Below the pieces are notes generated by a model. That model had not been told where the DNA came from. It did not search any database and worked only from the letters and a program-made list of their open reading frames with translations. The position numbers were made by a program, and so were the translations under genes. A stretch of 64,000 bases of DNA from Paenibacillus planticolens. GTDB taxonomy: Bacteria > Bacillota > Bacilli > Paenibacillales > NBRC-103111. Within the stretch, counting starts at the first letter, position 1, and every line of letters begins with the position of its first letter. Location of the stretch: assembly GCF_013141725.1 (NCBI RefSeq), contig NZ_WHNZ01000071.1, positions 43,319 to 107,318 of the forward strand, given 5' to 3'. Below, piece by piece: positions 52,002 to 61,921 of the stretch.

Positions 52002-55000
52002 CTATTCAATGCCAAGAATCAATCTTGCAATAGCCGCAAGGTCGCTGATATCGATGACGTTGTCATGATTCACATCGGCGAATTTAGCAAGCGCCCAATC
52101 CTCGTCAGCCGAGGTTTTACCGTAGTACTTAGCTACAATCGCCAAGTCACCGATGCTAACTTTACCGTTGCCGTCCACATCTCCAGGAATGCCTATAATG
52201 ACGGATCCCACAAATGTTTGTAATGCTGCGTTCAAATTAGCTGCCGCTTGATCGACTTCTGCCTGAGTCGCCTTCAGGTTGCTGGCAACTGCTAGAGCGC
52301 TGTTAATAGCCGTTTGCAGCGCAGCTTTTGAACCTAGCGGATATTGACCGGCAGATGTTCCTTCCGTTGACGAATCATGCTTGCTTTGAGCATTGTTAAT
52401 TAACAAGTTCAATGCTGCCTTATCAACAAAGCTAATTTGTACACTGCGGGAAATTCCCGTTAGCGATGTTTCCTTGCCCGCAGCATTGGATATAACTGCA
52501 TCGCTTAAGGAAATCGTTGTTGCCGTCGAGACCGTTAGCGACTTCGCTTTGAAATGCAGCTTAATCAGATCGCCGCCAGTTGTCACCGCATTCTCACTGC
52601 CTAAGCTGGCCACGATCAAACGCACGCCATTTGCTTGAATGCCTGACTCACTTACAATTTGAATACCCGGATTCAAAGTTTGAGAGGAGAGGTATTCCAC
52701 TTTTTCCGGATCAAACGCGATCCTCAGATCTTGTGCGTAAATCGCTTCGGTCAAGCCGGTCAAACCGTAAGTCACATCGAACTCTTGCCCCGTATAGACG
52801 CTGTCTGGTACGGTGAAGGAAGCTTTCGGAACTTTCGGTACGGCCTGCAAACTGCTGATTGCCGTCTGCAGAGCTGCCGCCGCCGCATCCACTTCAGTCT
52901 GAACAGCACTTGCCGAATTATTCACTGTGATGGCAGCGCTTAATGCATTTTGAAGAGCCAACCAAGTTTCCGCTGTATAGTCTGACACCGTTAAGCTTTG
53001 TGCCTCAGTGATTTTCATCTGCAAGGCAGATTTATCGACCGGCACAGGGACTACTCTCTTCGCTATACCTACGTAGGAGATCAGAGCAGCCTGGTTCCCG
53101 GTGTAAGTGTTATTCACGATATATTTCACCGTACCATCGGCTGGAAGCGTGAAATCGTAAGTAACCATGACGCCGTCAGAACCGGCAATCAGACCCGTCC
53201 GTACCGGAACCTTCACCGGATTGCCATCTTGATCTTTATAATTCAAGCTTAAATCCATCGTCCGGTTGCCATTGCTCCACCAATCCCTATGGAAGGAAGT
53301 AACCGTGTAATCACCGGCTTTCAGAGGGAAAACATAACCCAGAGGCTGGTTCACTGTATCCGAACCGTAGACGCCGGTCTGACTTTTGTCGGTGGCAACC
53401 ACAGAACCGCCAAGTGCTTTGTACTTATAATTGGCATCCACAGGTGTATGCCCCCAAACCGCATCGCTTGTGGAAGGTTGGTCGGCTTTATCATTCAGCA
53501 AGCCGTTGCCCAACAAAGCTTTGATTGCGGCATAAGGCGGCGTTGTATCGCCTTGGACACCGGCATCAATCAAGTAAACGAGGTTGCTAGGCACAACTTC
53601 TACCTGAACATTAATAACAAGGTTCTTGCCGCCAACGATCTCACCGGTCAGCTGTACCGTGGAATATGGAGCCGTGAAGCGGTTCGCTGCATTGTTTAGC
53701 CAGTTGACGCTGGCATCCACATCCGTGGTGCCGTCTGCAAGCGTCACTTTAATGCTTTGTGGAAGACCTGTGACTGCCTCCCCCACTTTGGTGGCAACGA
53801 TCGCAGGATATGAGCCTGTTATGGTTACCGGCTGCTTCTTCAACTTCAATGCATTGGCTGCGCTTTGAAGCGCGTTTAGGGCACTATCGACCGCATACTG
53901 GGTCGCTTGCGTATCAGCCAGCACCGTTTGAGCCGCAGCCAAAGCATTCGCAAACGGCGTCCATTCCGCCGGCATGTAATCTCCCTCGATATAACTGCTT
54001 AGCTGGCTCGTCAAAGCGCTAAGCGCTGTTTTGGAAACTGTGCCATAAACGGATCCCAAAATATCAATGGAGTCAATATACAGATTGCCGTCTTTCACTA
54101 CAACCTTAAGCGTGTGAGGACCATCGCTCAGTCCGCGGTACGTGTAGACGTCCGTACGGTTGATCGTAGAGGCAGGGATCGCAACATTCGGATCAACAAG
54201 CCGGCTGTCCACATAAATGTCAGCTGTCCCGCTGCCTGTATCGCCTACCAAGTTAAAGCCTGTGCCAGTGAACGGCAGCTCCAAATAAGTCGGTGTGGTC
54301 GCGTCAGCTGCAATGACGGCCTTCTCAATCGAGATGTAATTGCCGCTGCCGGAAGCTGCTGCGGTTTTCACAATTTTAACCCTGTGCACGCCCGGGGCAA
54401 GTCCGCTTACTTGATAAATAAGCTGGGAGCTGGAGCCGTTGCTGAATGCTTTGTTCGTAACAACTCTTTTCGTCGTGTCGTGATTGTAACCCGTTCCGAA
54501 ATCGTCCAGATATACATCCATTCTGACAACAGAGCTAGTTCCTTGCCCGATACCGTAGACCGAAACCCCTGTGCCGGTAAAGGTTAAGGAGGCATAGCTG
54601 CCATTTTCGCCTGCCCAGGCATTGGAGGTATTAGAGCTCCATGACGCTGTGTTTCCTTCATTTTTCACCATGTACCATCTGTTAAGCGTACCCTCAATCT
54701 GGGTTGTGCTGCCAAACATGATGCTCGTTCCGCTGTTTGTAATCGTGCGATTCAGACGGCCGGCACCGCCTCCTAAGTTATGAAGCCATGGGAGACTGCC
54801 TTCATGATACACGATACGGGAATCAAGATCATCCACTCGCTCAGTCACATAAGGCACGTAGCCGTTAACGGCCTCGACCTTCAAATTGTCAAAGACCGAT
54901 TGGCGCAAACTGCTTTGAATCATGACCTGACCGGTCAAAGGCGATCCGCTGGCATTGTCGGTGTAACTGGTGACGATTTCTCCATCCAGTGAAGCCGTGA

Positions 55001-57122
55001 TGAATTTTTCAGCGGCTTTAATCGACATCGTGTGCCACTTGGCGGGATCGAAGTTCGCAATCGTTCCGCTTGCCACTGTTGCTGTCAGGCGGATTAGACG
55101 CCACGTGCCGTCGGCATAGATCCGGAATTTATAGCCAGATTCCGAATCGGCTGTCGTACCGTTAAGTTTATGACGAACACCGACAGCGACATAGTTCTCC
55201 CCTGTATGGGCAGGGTCCAAATCCATTTTGAAATCGATGGATGCTGAATAATTAGCCCATCTCTCATCGCCTAACACGGTATAGGAGAATGGCGTAGTGG
55301 CCCAAGTACCGGGCTTGTTGGCTGCGTAAATCATTTGCTTCATACCGTTGGAACCATCTTTGCCGATGCCGCTATACACCTCGAACGCCCCGCCTTGATC
55401 GGCAGTATATCGTGGAGTACCGCCACGGCGTTCCAAGTAGCTTAAACCGTTGACTGCAGAGTAACCGCTGTACTCAAAGTCATCTTCGTAAAGAATAGCG
55501 GGGCTGCTGCCCGCAACGTCCAAGACGGATTGCGCCGGAATGTTATTCTTACGTGCATACTCAGTACGGACATTGCCTGTGTTAGGGTTATTGACCGTAC
55601 TGGTCAAGCTGACCATGGAATGCGGTTTAACGGTAAGCTTATATGTAAAAGCATCCCCGTTGTCCGTAGCGGAAACATTGCTGAGCTTTTTATACCAGTT
55701 GGCATCGTACGCTTGTGCAGCGCCAGGTCCGCGAGTCTCCCATACCTGTACGGGATTGCCCGCATTGCCAATATTCTTTTTCACATCAAACTGGTAATAT
55801 GCCACACGATCGCTGTCATTGACCATGACAACGGAAAAGTCCTTCTTGTCCGGACTTACAAAAGCAAGACGGTTATATTCGGCATCTGTCACGTTGCCAT
55901 CCATCTCGCTATTGCCCCGGCTTCCAATCACACCGGCACTGGCATTAGGGATGTACATCCAGTCTTTGGCAGCAAACTGGGTAAAATGCATCGTAGTTTG
56001 GATGCCAACATCAGGTGCATAGTAGCCTGACCATGGGTCTCTGGCCGCAATAATTTCTTTGGAGCTGTATGGAGCGCCGCTATAGAAAGAGCTTACGGCA
56101 GGTTGGTACATGTAGTGCGTGCGCTTCCCTTGGGTGTACATCGCAATGAAGCGGCCGGCAATGTCCAATGCGCTGGCTACTCCGCCAAATACACTGTCGG
56201 AATTGGCCCGGTATTTGGCCAAGGTCTGTGGAGCTACGCCTTCACTGTACCAAACCTCCTTCTGGTTTTGCTCGTTTACTTTCAGATAGTCTGCGCTTGT
56301 TGCTAAATTGTAGTGGTAGGCCATAACATCTACGGCTTTCATGAGATCGGCGTCCGCCAGCATTCTAGTTGGGATATTCAACGTGGTGTTCTCGTCAGAG
56401 GCGATAATTTTGATTTTATCGTAGTTGGGGAAACTGCTGTCTGTGCGCATCCGATTAGCAAACCATTTGATGAAATTTACATTGGGTGTACTGGTTTCGT
56501 TGCGGTCCGGGTTGATGTAGTCGAGTGAATAACCATATGCATCTTTAATCGCTATTGCGGTGTCTTTATACCACTTATACATCCGCTCATAGGATGCAAG
56601 GGTAGCAGGGACAGAAGGATCGGTATTGCCATCGCTCCAAGGTTGAACCCAATTCGGCTGTGTCCAACGGAGTATGCTTACCTTGATCTGAGGATTAATC
56701 GTCTTGGCATCCGCTGCGAATACGAAGCCTGCGCCACGACGAACGTTAGCTATCTCATCTTCCGAGCGCTTAGTAGCAGGCTCCGTACCCGATGAGGTAT
56801 TGGAATCATTGCCCATCTCGATCTTGATGTCGTTGATTCCAGCGCCGGTATCTTGGCTAAATAGCTGATTCATAATCTCCCAATACTGCGTTGGGTTCTC
56901 CTCCTTATAATCTAACAATAATCGGGAGGTGTTGTTGCCGGATACGACGCCATAGCCTTTAAACGTATTGGCTGGATTCGTGTCGGCGGCTGCGGCGTCG
57001 ATGGTGACCACTTTGGAAACCGGATCGGCAGCAGATGCCGGCATCGCTGGATAAAGGGAAATCACTAGGACACATGCTAGCATATATGCGATGCTTTTTC
57101 GCAAGGTTTTACTTCTTATCAT
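52002..57122 (-). CDS. Secreted GH59-like galactosidase with binding modules, helical repeats, cohesin and dockerin
   Basis: A 1706-residue secreted enzyme with a signal peptide to about residue 31. The catalytic domain (about 38-520) resembles GH59 galactocerebrosidase-type beta-galactosidases (GYGVVSGNNTSRLLLDY; IEMGNDSNTSSGTEP), with a likely acid/base E209 in NPDRNE and nucleophile E294 in WYSEG. It continues with a LamG-like beta domain (about 535-760), a beta-sandwich module (about 770-960), a FIVAR-like helical repeat (about 1045-1105), a Big_4 Ig-like domain, another beta domain, a second helical repeat, cohesin (about 1435-1565), a third helical repeat (about 1570-1640) and a type I dockerin with both calcium loops intact (about 1645-1706). 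A galactose-bearing hemicellulose or arabinogalactan is the likely target; family assignment is by motif similarity. Confidence 0.78.
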   Translation of the reverse strand: MIRSKTLRKSIAYMLACVLVISLYPAMPASAADPVSKVVTIDAAAADTNPANTFKGYGVVSGNNTSRLLLDYKEENPTQYWEIMNQLFSQDTGAGINDIKIEMGNDSNTSSGTEPATKRSEDEIANVRRGAGFVFAADAKTINPQIKVSILRWTQPNWVQPWSDGNTDPSVPATLASYERMYKWYKDTAIAIKDAYGYSLDYINPDRNETSTPNVNFIKWFANRMRTDSSFPNYDKIKIIASDENTTLNIPTRMLADADLMKAVDVMAYHYNLATSADYLKVNEQNQKEVWYSEGVAPQTLAKYRANSDSVFGGVASALDIAGRFIAMYTQGKRTHYMYQPAVSSFYSGAPYSSKEIIAARDPWSGYYAPDVGIQTTMHFTQFAAKDWMYIPNASAGVIGSRGNSEMDGNVTDAEYNRLAFVSPDKKDFSVVMVNDSDRVAYYQFDVKKNIGNAGNPVQVWETRGPGAAQAYDANWYKKLSNVSATDNGDAFTYKLTVKPHSMVSLTSTVNNPNTGNVRTEYARKNNIPAQSVLDVAGSSPAILYEDDFEYSGYSAVNGLSYLERRGGTPRYTADQGGAFEVYSGIGKDGSNGMKQMIYAANKPGTWATTPFSYTVLGDERWANYSASIDFKMDLDPAHTGENYVAVGVRHKLNGTTADSESGYKFRIYADGTWRLIRLTATVASGTIANFDPAKWHTMSIKAAEKFITASLDGEIVTSYTDNASGSPLTGQVMIQSSLRQSVFDNLKVEAVNGYVPYVTERVDDLDSRIVYHEGSLPWLHNLGGGAGRLNRTITNSGTSIMFGSTTQIEGTLNRWYMVKNEGNTASWSSNTSNAWAGENGSYASLTFTGTGVSVYGIGQGTSSVVRMDVYLDDFGTGYNHDTTKRVVTNKAFSNGSSSQLIYQVSGLAPGVHRVKIVKTAAASGSGNYISIEKAVIAADATTPTYLELPFTGTGFNLVGDTGSGTADIYVDSRLVDPNVAIPASTINRTDVYTYRGLSDGPHTLKVVVKDGNLYIDSIDILGSVYGTVSKTALSALTSQLSSYIEGDYMPAEWTPFANALAAAQTVLADTQATQYAVDSALNALQSAANALKLKKQPVTITGSYPAIVATKVGEAVTGLPQSIKVTLADGTTDVDASVNWLNNAANRFTAPYSTVQLTGEIVGGKNLVINVQVEVVPSNLVYLIDAGVQGDTTPPYAAIKALLGNGLLNDKADQPSTSDAVWGHTPVDANYKYKALGGSVVATDKSQTGVYGSDTVNQPLGYVFPLKAGDYTVTSFHRDWWSNGNRTMDLSLNYKDQDGNPVKVPVRTGLIAGSDGVMVTYDFTLPADGTVKYIVNNTYTGNQAALISYVGIAKRVVPVPVDKSALQMKITEAQSLTVSDYTAETWLALQNALSAAITVNNSASAVQTEVDAAAAALQTAISSLQAVPKVPKASFTVPDSVYTGQEFDVTYGLTGLTEAIYAQDLRIAFDPEKVEYLSSQTLNPGIQIVSESGIQANGVRLIVASLGSENAVTTGGDLIKLHFKAKSLTVSTATTISLSDAVISNAAGKETSLTGISRSVQISFVDKAALNLLINNAQSKHDSSTEGTSAGQYPLGSKAALQTAINSALAVASNLKATQAEVDQAAANLNAALQTFVGSVIIGIPGDVDGNGKVSIGDLAIVAKYYGKTSADEDWALAKFADVNHDNVIDISDLAAIARLILGIE

Positions 57123-57297
57123 GCCTATACACTCCCTTTTTCATTTGAAGGAAATCTATTCTATTTTCAATTGCACTGAAGTTCATAATGAAAAGTTAAC
57201 CAAAGACTGTTATTGCCTTTCTATAATAAATGAATGAGCGAGCATCACCTCCAAAAAATGATTAGAAATAACTCTGCCCCAAATTCTCTAAGTTGCT

Positions 57298-57311
57298 ATT
57301 AAGCGCTTTCA
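57298..57311. promoter_or_regulatory. cre-like site upstream of the GH59-like gene
   Basis: ATTAAGCGCTTTCA matches 12 of 14 positions of the cre consensus, in the 311-base gap before the GH59-like start. Nothing else beyond a short ACGGC/GCCGT hairpin near 57339 was seen in this gap. Confidence 0.4.
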
Positions 57312-57433
57312 TAAAATCTGCATGCGTCTCCTTTCTAACGGCATAGAGCCGTTTTCATAGTCTTGATCTATCTTAGCTCAAAAAAGAAGAATAGATAAGG
57401 AAACAAATCAACCAATTTGAACAATATTTTAAC

Positions 57434-60400
57434 CTATCCCAAAATCAATTTCGCAATGGCCGCAAGATCCAGAATATCGATCTTACCGTCATTATTGATA
57501 TCTGCCGCTTTAACTCGAATCCAATTCGGATCTAAAGAAGTTAGGCCATAATACGAAGCTGCAATTGCCAGGTCACCGACTCGAACGACATTGTCTCCAT
57601 TCAAATCCCCGATAACCGGAGGAGGAACTTGAGATTTGATTTCGTAAGCGTATGGCGTTGGATTTGGGATGACCGCTTCGGCACCGGTGCCATCTGCAAA
57701 AATAACGTTGGATAACGTTAAGCTGCCCGTTTGGGTTTGAGCCGTCTCTTTCGCCTTAAACTGCAGCTTCAAGAGTTCTGCCGAACTGGCGCTACCTTGA
57801 GATGTGTGCAAATCAACGGTAAGGATGCGCAATTGTCCCGATACAGCAGATTTATCTACGACAACCAGACCTGTTCTAAGAGACTCCGCTGAAACAAATT
57901 CAACCTGGGCAGGATCATAGTTAAACGTAAAGTCGTGCGCATAAACGCTTTGTGAAACCGTGTTTATGCCAACTGTCACATCAAAGACCTGATTGGGAAC
58001 AAGACTTGCCGGCCCTGTTAACTGCAATTGGATTACCGGAGCCACATCTTTTTTCACGATATGAACGGTATACGTTTTGGAAGTGGCGTGATCTTCCGCT
58101 TTGGACGTCAGCACTAGCTCCGTCGTCTCTCCTGTCAAGGCAATCGAGCGCTCCGATTTGTCATTGATCAGAATATTGCCGGCATAGATCAAACCGTATT
58201 CGTCGTTTGGCGCAGCCGTCATTGCAACCGTAGTCGCTGTTGAAGGCACTGTGAGCGTATAATCGGTTACTTGAGGATCGAAAGACTGGGATAACACTCC
58301 TTTATCAAAAGCCAAGCTCTTTAAGTTCGGATTCGTTTTATAATCTGTGATGACACGGAAAATATCGAATAATCCGCCTACCAAACCTCCTGAGCTTGCA
58401 TATTTGACTGTCACATAATGAACGGTTCTTGATACCGGATTCCCGTTCCCATCTGCTTCTTGCACGATTTTCGTGCGGCTGTTCTCCACGAGCGATTGCG
58501 TAATTTGCCGGGTTTGGTTATAGAAATTGCCCGGATTTTTATTTTCGATCGCCTCAGATACAAGCTTCGTGTTATCTACGTAAATATCGAATTTTCTGCC
58601 AACATCGCCGCTATAGTATGTGCTAAAAAGATAGTTGGCAACACCGGGTTTAACTTCCATATCATAGCTGAACCATCCGCCAGCCGTTGCATCCCGGTAT
58701 GATTTGCCGTTATAAATGCCGACGGTGGAATTGACGGTCTGACGGTTTGCCGCCAGCTCGTATTGATCGTTAGCCACGATGACGAAGCTTACGCTGGAGG
58801 CTTCCGCTCTGCCTGCTTCTTTCGCCGAAAGCAGCGATTTCTGGTAGCTTTCGGAGTCAGCCGTAATCAAATCGAAGTAAATACCGTACCGGTCCTTATA
58901 TCTTTCAAAGTGCGGCGTGAACGTAAGAACGCCTTCGTCAGCATCTGTCCCTTTTAACGTAAATTCAAGCTTGCCTGGTGTCTTAACCAGATTTTGTGTG
59001 ACATTTTGTTTCCATGTATGGATATCTCCGCTTGTAATGGTGATAAAATCTTTGGCCGACGTATCTTTGTTTGGCTTCAATACATTAACACCGTGGGTGC
59101 TGGTCGTCATATTGTTAGTCCCAAGGCCAGCACTTAACACAACCGGACCGTATTTGAAAGCAACCGTATCTTTCGCGTCAGGAAGATCGTACAGAACGAC
59201 TTCCATCGGGAAGTCCAAAGAAAGGGTCGTTCCATCTGTCCACTCTTGCTGCAATAGGATGTAACCGTTATCAACTGAATAGTTAGCAACCGTCGCCCCA
59301 TTCAACTTAACCACCGGATTCGTCTTCGCCCAATCTGGAATTCTAAAACGAAGGGCCGTATTCGCTGCGCCAGTCGTATGAATGGTGAAGTTCACTTGTC
59401 CGTTTGCAGTATCGCCAACACCCGTATTCGGAAGGTTAGACACCTGGGTGATCGTCATGTTTTTGTCCGGCAATTTAATGTCTGAGGATATGTACATATT
59501 CACGTACACGCTGTTTTTGTCAGTGAAATAAATACTGTCATTCAGTTTAGAGAAATTCTCCATCCCCGTTCCCGTACAGCACCAGAAATGAAAAAACTCA
59601 CTGCTGAACACTTTAAAGTAACCCGTATCCATCGGTTGGAAGTACATCGCCATGCCGGTTTCCGGATTCTGGGATGCCATGATCGCATTTGTAAAAGCGT
59701 TCTCATAATAATCGGCATACTTTTTATCCTTTGTAATCTTAAACAGCTCTCTTGAAAGCTTCAGCATGTTATACACATTACAGGTTTCGTTGTTGACATT
59801 CGTGCGCTCCGCATCCAAAACATCCGAAGGACCGAAATGTTCATTCTCGCTATTTCCGCCTGTCAGATAGGAATGATGTTTGACGACCATCTCCCAGAAA
59901 TTTTCAGCGACTTGCAAGTAATATTCTTCGCTTTCTCCCTCTTCCATAACGGAATAACGCTTTAGAGCACCGATGACTTTGGGGATCGTCGTATTCGCGT
60001 GCTTGCCATCCAAAACATCCACATTATTATAAAAGGAGTCAAACAAACTCAGCTCATCGAACTTTTCTGCTGCTTTCTTCATATGGTCATTTCCTGTAAG
60101 GCCGTAAATATCATAGAGACTGTCGTTCATACCGCCGTATTCCACTTTAAGCACTTTGGTTTTCATGGCTTCCGTCCACTTGGATGTGCGGCCGTAGATG
60201 TACTCGCCAAACTTTTCAGCGACTTGGATAGCTTTCGGATTATCGCCATACTCGGCAGCCGTAACCAATCCGGCTAAAATTTTGTGGATGGTATACCATG
60301 GAACCCATACGGCCTGCCCATTTTCAACCCGGTCCAGGAAAGAAGTCGGAAATGCCGAAACGTAACCGTTTCCATTGGCATCCTGACAGGCAGCCAATTC

Positions 60401-61768
60401 ATCGATAATATAATCGACCCGCGCTTTTAAGCGAACTTTGTCCTCGCCCGTAGCATTGACATAAGCCATAGAAATGGCTGATAAATAATGACCTAAGGTA
60501 TGACCTCGAATCTCCGTATTTTCCCAACCGTCATAAACCGCAGCCTTCGCTTTCAGCCCGCTTGTCGTACGAAACGCACTCAGCAACCGGTCTGCTTCCA
60601 AAGATAATAAATAATTGACATCTTTATTGAATGCATTTGTATAGTAGTCATCCGTTAAAGCAACATTTGCCATAGGCACATTCTGCAATGAATCCGTTCC
60701 TTTGATGGCAGGCACAATGACGTTAAACTGTTTTGTCACTTTTTTGGAGCTAAAGGTAACCTCTGCCGTTAATGCAACGGAGGCGTCATTCTCACCGGCT
60801 TTCGGCCTTTGGACATGTCCGAGCTTATCAATGATTGCCTCATTGTCGGATTTCCACGTTATGGTGGATGCTTCCGACTTTCCTACAAGAGGAAGGGATA
60901 GGTTGCCCAATGTTTTCGCAGGCAGCGTAATCGCATCCGCATCGGATCTCGCCACTTGTTCGTAGTCGAAAGCAGTACCTGACTGTTCCTCAAATAATGA
61001 AATAATGTCCTCATATCTTGCAGCCGTTTTATATATCTCATAATCATCGATCGCGAATTTGCCGTAAGAGCCATTATAATTAGGTCCATTATACCCGAGC
61101 GATTTCTGCGTCGTTTCGTCGGATCTAATGATTCCGTCCGCACCATCCGTCCCGATGCCGTAATCAATATTCGTGCTTTGCTTAATGCCGTTTCGGTAAA
61201 CATTGACCTTTTTCGTAGCGTTGTCATACGTAATCGCCACATGAGTCCACGTATCCAATGGGAAAAAGTCCGCTCGCGAACCACTGACACTAACCTTATA
61301 CGGCTGCTTATTGGCATCTGACGAGCCTATCGACAGAGCCAGCGGTTTGCTGTCGTTTTCCGATCCTAAATACCAGCCGTTGCTATACCAGGCGGTTTTG
61401 TTCCACATCAGCATCTGTTCGCCGGTCATCTTTTCATTGGGCTTAAACCAAAAGGAAACGGTTAAATCCGACGGCTGTAGCGTACCGCTTTTACCAAGGT
61501 TAACAAACGTGTTTCCGCTTAGCTTTAAAGCCTTGCCTCCGTTAACACCGGCGACATAGGAATAATTGGTCCCCGTGATCGTTCCGTTGTTTCCTTTCCC
61601 CGAGCTGTCCATGACATTATTCTCAAATTCAAGCGACAAAACTTTCGAAGCATCCAAAAGAGCCCTCGTGTCGGTTTCAGCAGCAAAAACAGCCTGTCCG
61701 GAAAGCAGATCCCCTGAAAGCATGACAACGGATAACGCGAGTATTGCCATTTTATTCTGGTTGTTCAT
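57434..61768 (-). CDS. Secreted GH127-like (DUF1680) arabinofuranosidase with LamG, Ig-like, cadherin-like, cohesin and dockerin domains
   Basis: A 1444-residue secreted enzyme from ATG 61768, ten bases after AAAGGAGGGG; an ATG upstream at 61801 precedes that site. Signal peptide to about residue 29; LamG domain about 35-250; Ig-like aBig domain about 270-355; GH127 catalytic domain about 365-1000. The zinc/nucleophile motifs are present: E661 and C663 in NNETC, and C730-C731 in FWCCTGTG; E643 in NEHF is at the right distance to be the acid/base. A beta domain and a cadherin-like sandwich (about 1165-1245, 'AFDKGVLSQSFDPQVTDYTL') follow, then cohesin (about 1250-1375) and a type I dockerin with intact calcium loops (about 1385-1444). 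No helical linker lies between cohesin and dockerin. Confidence 0.83.
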   Translation of the reverse strand: MNNQNKMAILALSVVMLSGDLLSGQAVFAAETDTRALLDASKVLSLEFENNVMDSSGKGNNGTITGTNYSYVAGVNGGKALKLSGNTFVNLGKSGTLQPSDLTVSFWFKPNEKMTGEQMLMWNKTAWYSNGWYLGSENDSKPLALSIGSSDANKQPYKVSVSGSRADFFPLDTWTHVAITYDNATKKVNVYRNGIKQSTNIDYGIGTDGADGIIRSDETTQKSLGYNGPNYNGSYGKFAIDDYEIYKTAARYEDIISLFEEQSGTAFDYEQVARSDADAITLPAKTLGNLSLPLVGKSEASTITWKSDNEAIIDKLGHVQRPKAGENDASVALTAEVTFSSKKVTKQFNVIVPAIKGTDSLQNVPMANVALTDDYYTNAFNKDVNYLLSLEADRLLSAFRTTSGLKAKAAVYDGWENTEIRGHTLGHYLSAISMAYVNATGEDKVRLKARVDYIIDELAACQDANGNGYVSAFPTSFLDRVENGQAVWVPWYTIHKILAGLVTAAEYGDNPKAIQVAEKFGEYIYGRTSKWTEAMKTKVLKVEYGGMNDSLYDIYGLTGNDHMKKAAEKFDELSLFDSFYNNVDVLDGKHANTTIPKVIGALKRYSVMEEGESEEYYLQVAENFWEMVVKHHSYLTGGNSENEHFGPSDVLDAERTNVNNETCNVYNMLKLSRELFKITKDKKYADYYENAFTNAIMASQNPETGMAMYFQPMDTGYFKVFSSEFFHFWCCTGTGMENFSKLNDSIYFTDKNSVYVNMYISSDIKLPDKNMTITQVSNLPNTGVGDTANGQVNFTIHTTGAANTALRFRIPDWAKTNPVVKLNGATVANYSVDNGYILLQQEWTDGTTLSLDFPMEVVLYDLPDAKDTVAFKYGPVVLSAGLGTNNMTTSTHGVNVLKPNKDTSAKDFITITSGDIHTWKQNVTQNLVKTPGKLEFTLKGTDADEGVLTFTPHFERYKDRYGIYFDLITADSESYQKSLLSAKEAGRAEASSVSFVIVANDQYELAANRQTVNSTVGIYNGKSYRDATAGGWFSYDMEVKPGVANYLFSTYYSGDVGRKFDIYVDNTKLVSEAIENKNPGNFYNQTRQITQSLVENSRTKIVQEADGNGNPVSRTVHYVTVKYASSGGLVGGLFDIFRVITDYKTNPNLKSLAFDKGVLSQSFDPQVTDYTLTVPSTATTVAMTAAPNDEYGLIYAGNILINDKSERSIALTGETTELVLTSKAEDHATSKTYTVHIVKKDVAPVIQLQLTGPASLVPNQVFDVTVGINTVSQSVYAHDFTFNYDPAQVEFVSAESLRTGLVVVDKSAVSGQLRILTVDLHTSQGSASSAELLKLQFKAKETAQTQTGSLTLSNVIFADGTGAEAVIPNPTPYAYEIKSQVPPPVIGDLNGDNVVRVGDLAIAASYYGLTSLDPNWIRVKAADINNDGKIDILDLAAIAKLILG

Positions 61769-61874
61769 GAATGGTTGTCCCCTCCTTTTCATCAATTTCA
61801 CACCTTCATTTTATGTAATCGCAGACCTACTCTCAATAGATTATTTGGTGATAAAAGTTCGTTTTTATCCGCAA

Positions 61875-61914
61875 AAAAGAAGAAGCCGGAAAGTCTTCTC
61901 AGACCTTCGGCTTC
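61875..61914 (-). terminator. Terminator of the YtfQ-like gene
   Basis: GAAGCCG pairs with CGGCTTC and encloses an inner AGGTCTG/AGACTTT-type stem; the minus strand continues TTCTTTTTTGC. It lies seven bases past the stop. Confidence 0.8.
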
Positions 61915-61921
61915 CTGCACC

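Noticed and set aside
51686..52015. Minus-strand ORF with a His-Gln-Pro repeat
   Set aside because: It is only the translation of the G-rich tandem repeat, overlaps the GH59-like terminator, and has no ribosome binding site.
57339..57356. ACGGC/GCCGT hairpin as a terminator of the GH127 gene at 57434
   Set aside because: It lies about 80 bases past the stop and has no T run after it on the minus strand.
43851..61768. A complete classical cellulosome
   Set aside because: No multi-cohesin scaffoldin, no SLH or sortase anchor and no cellulose-binding scaffold are present; each protein has a single cohesin.
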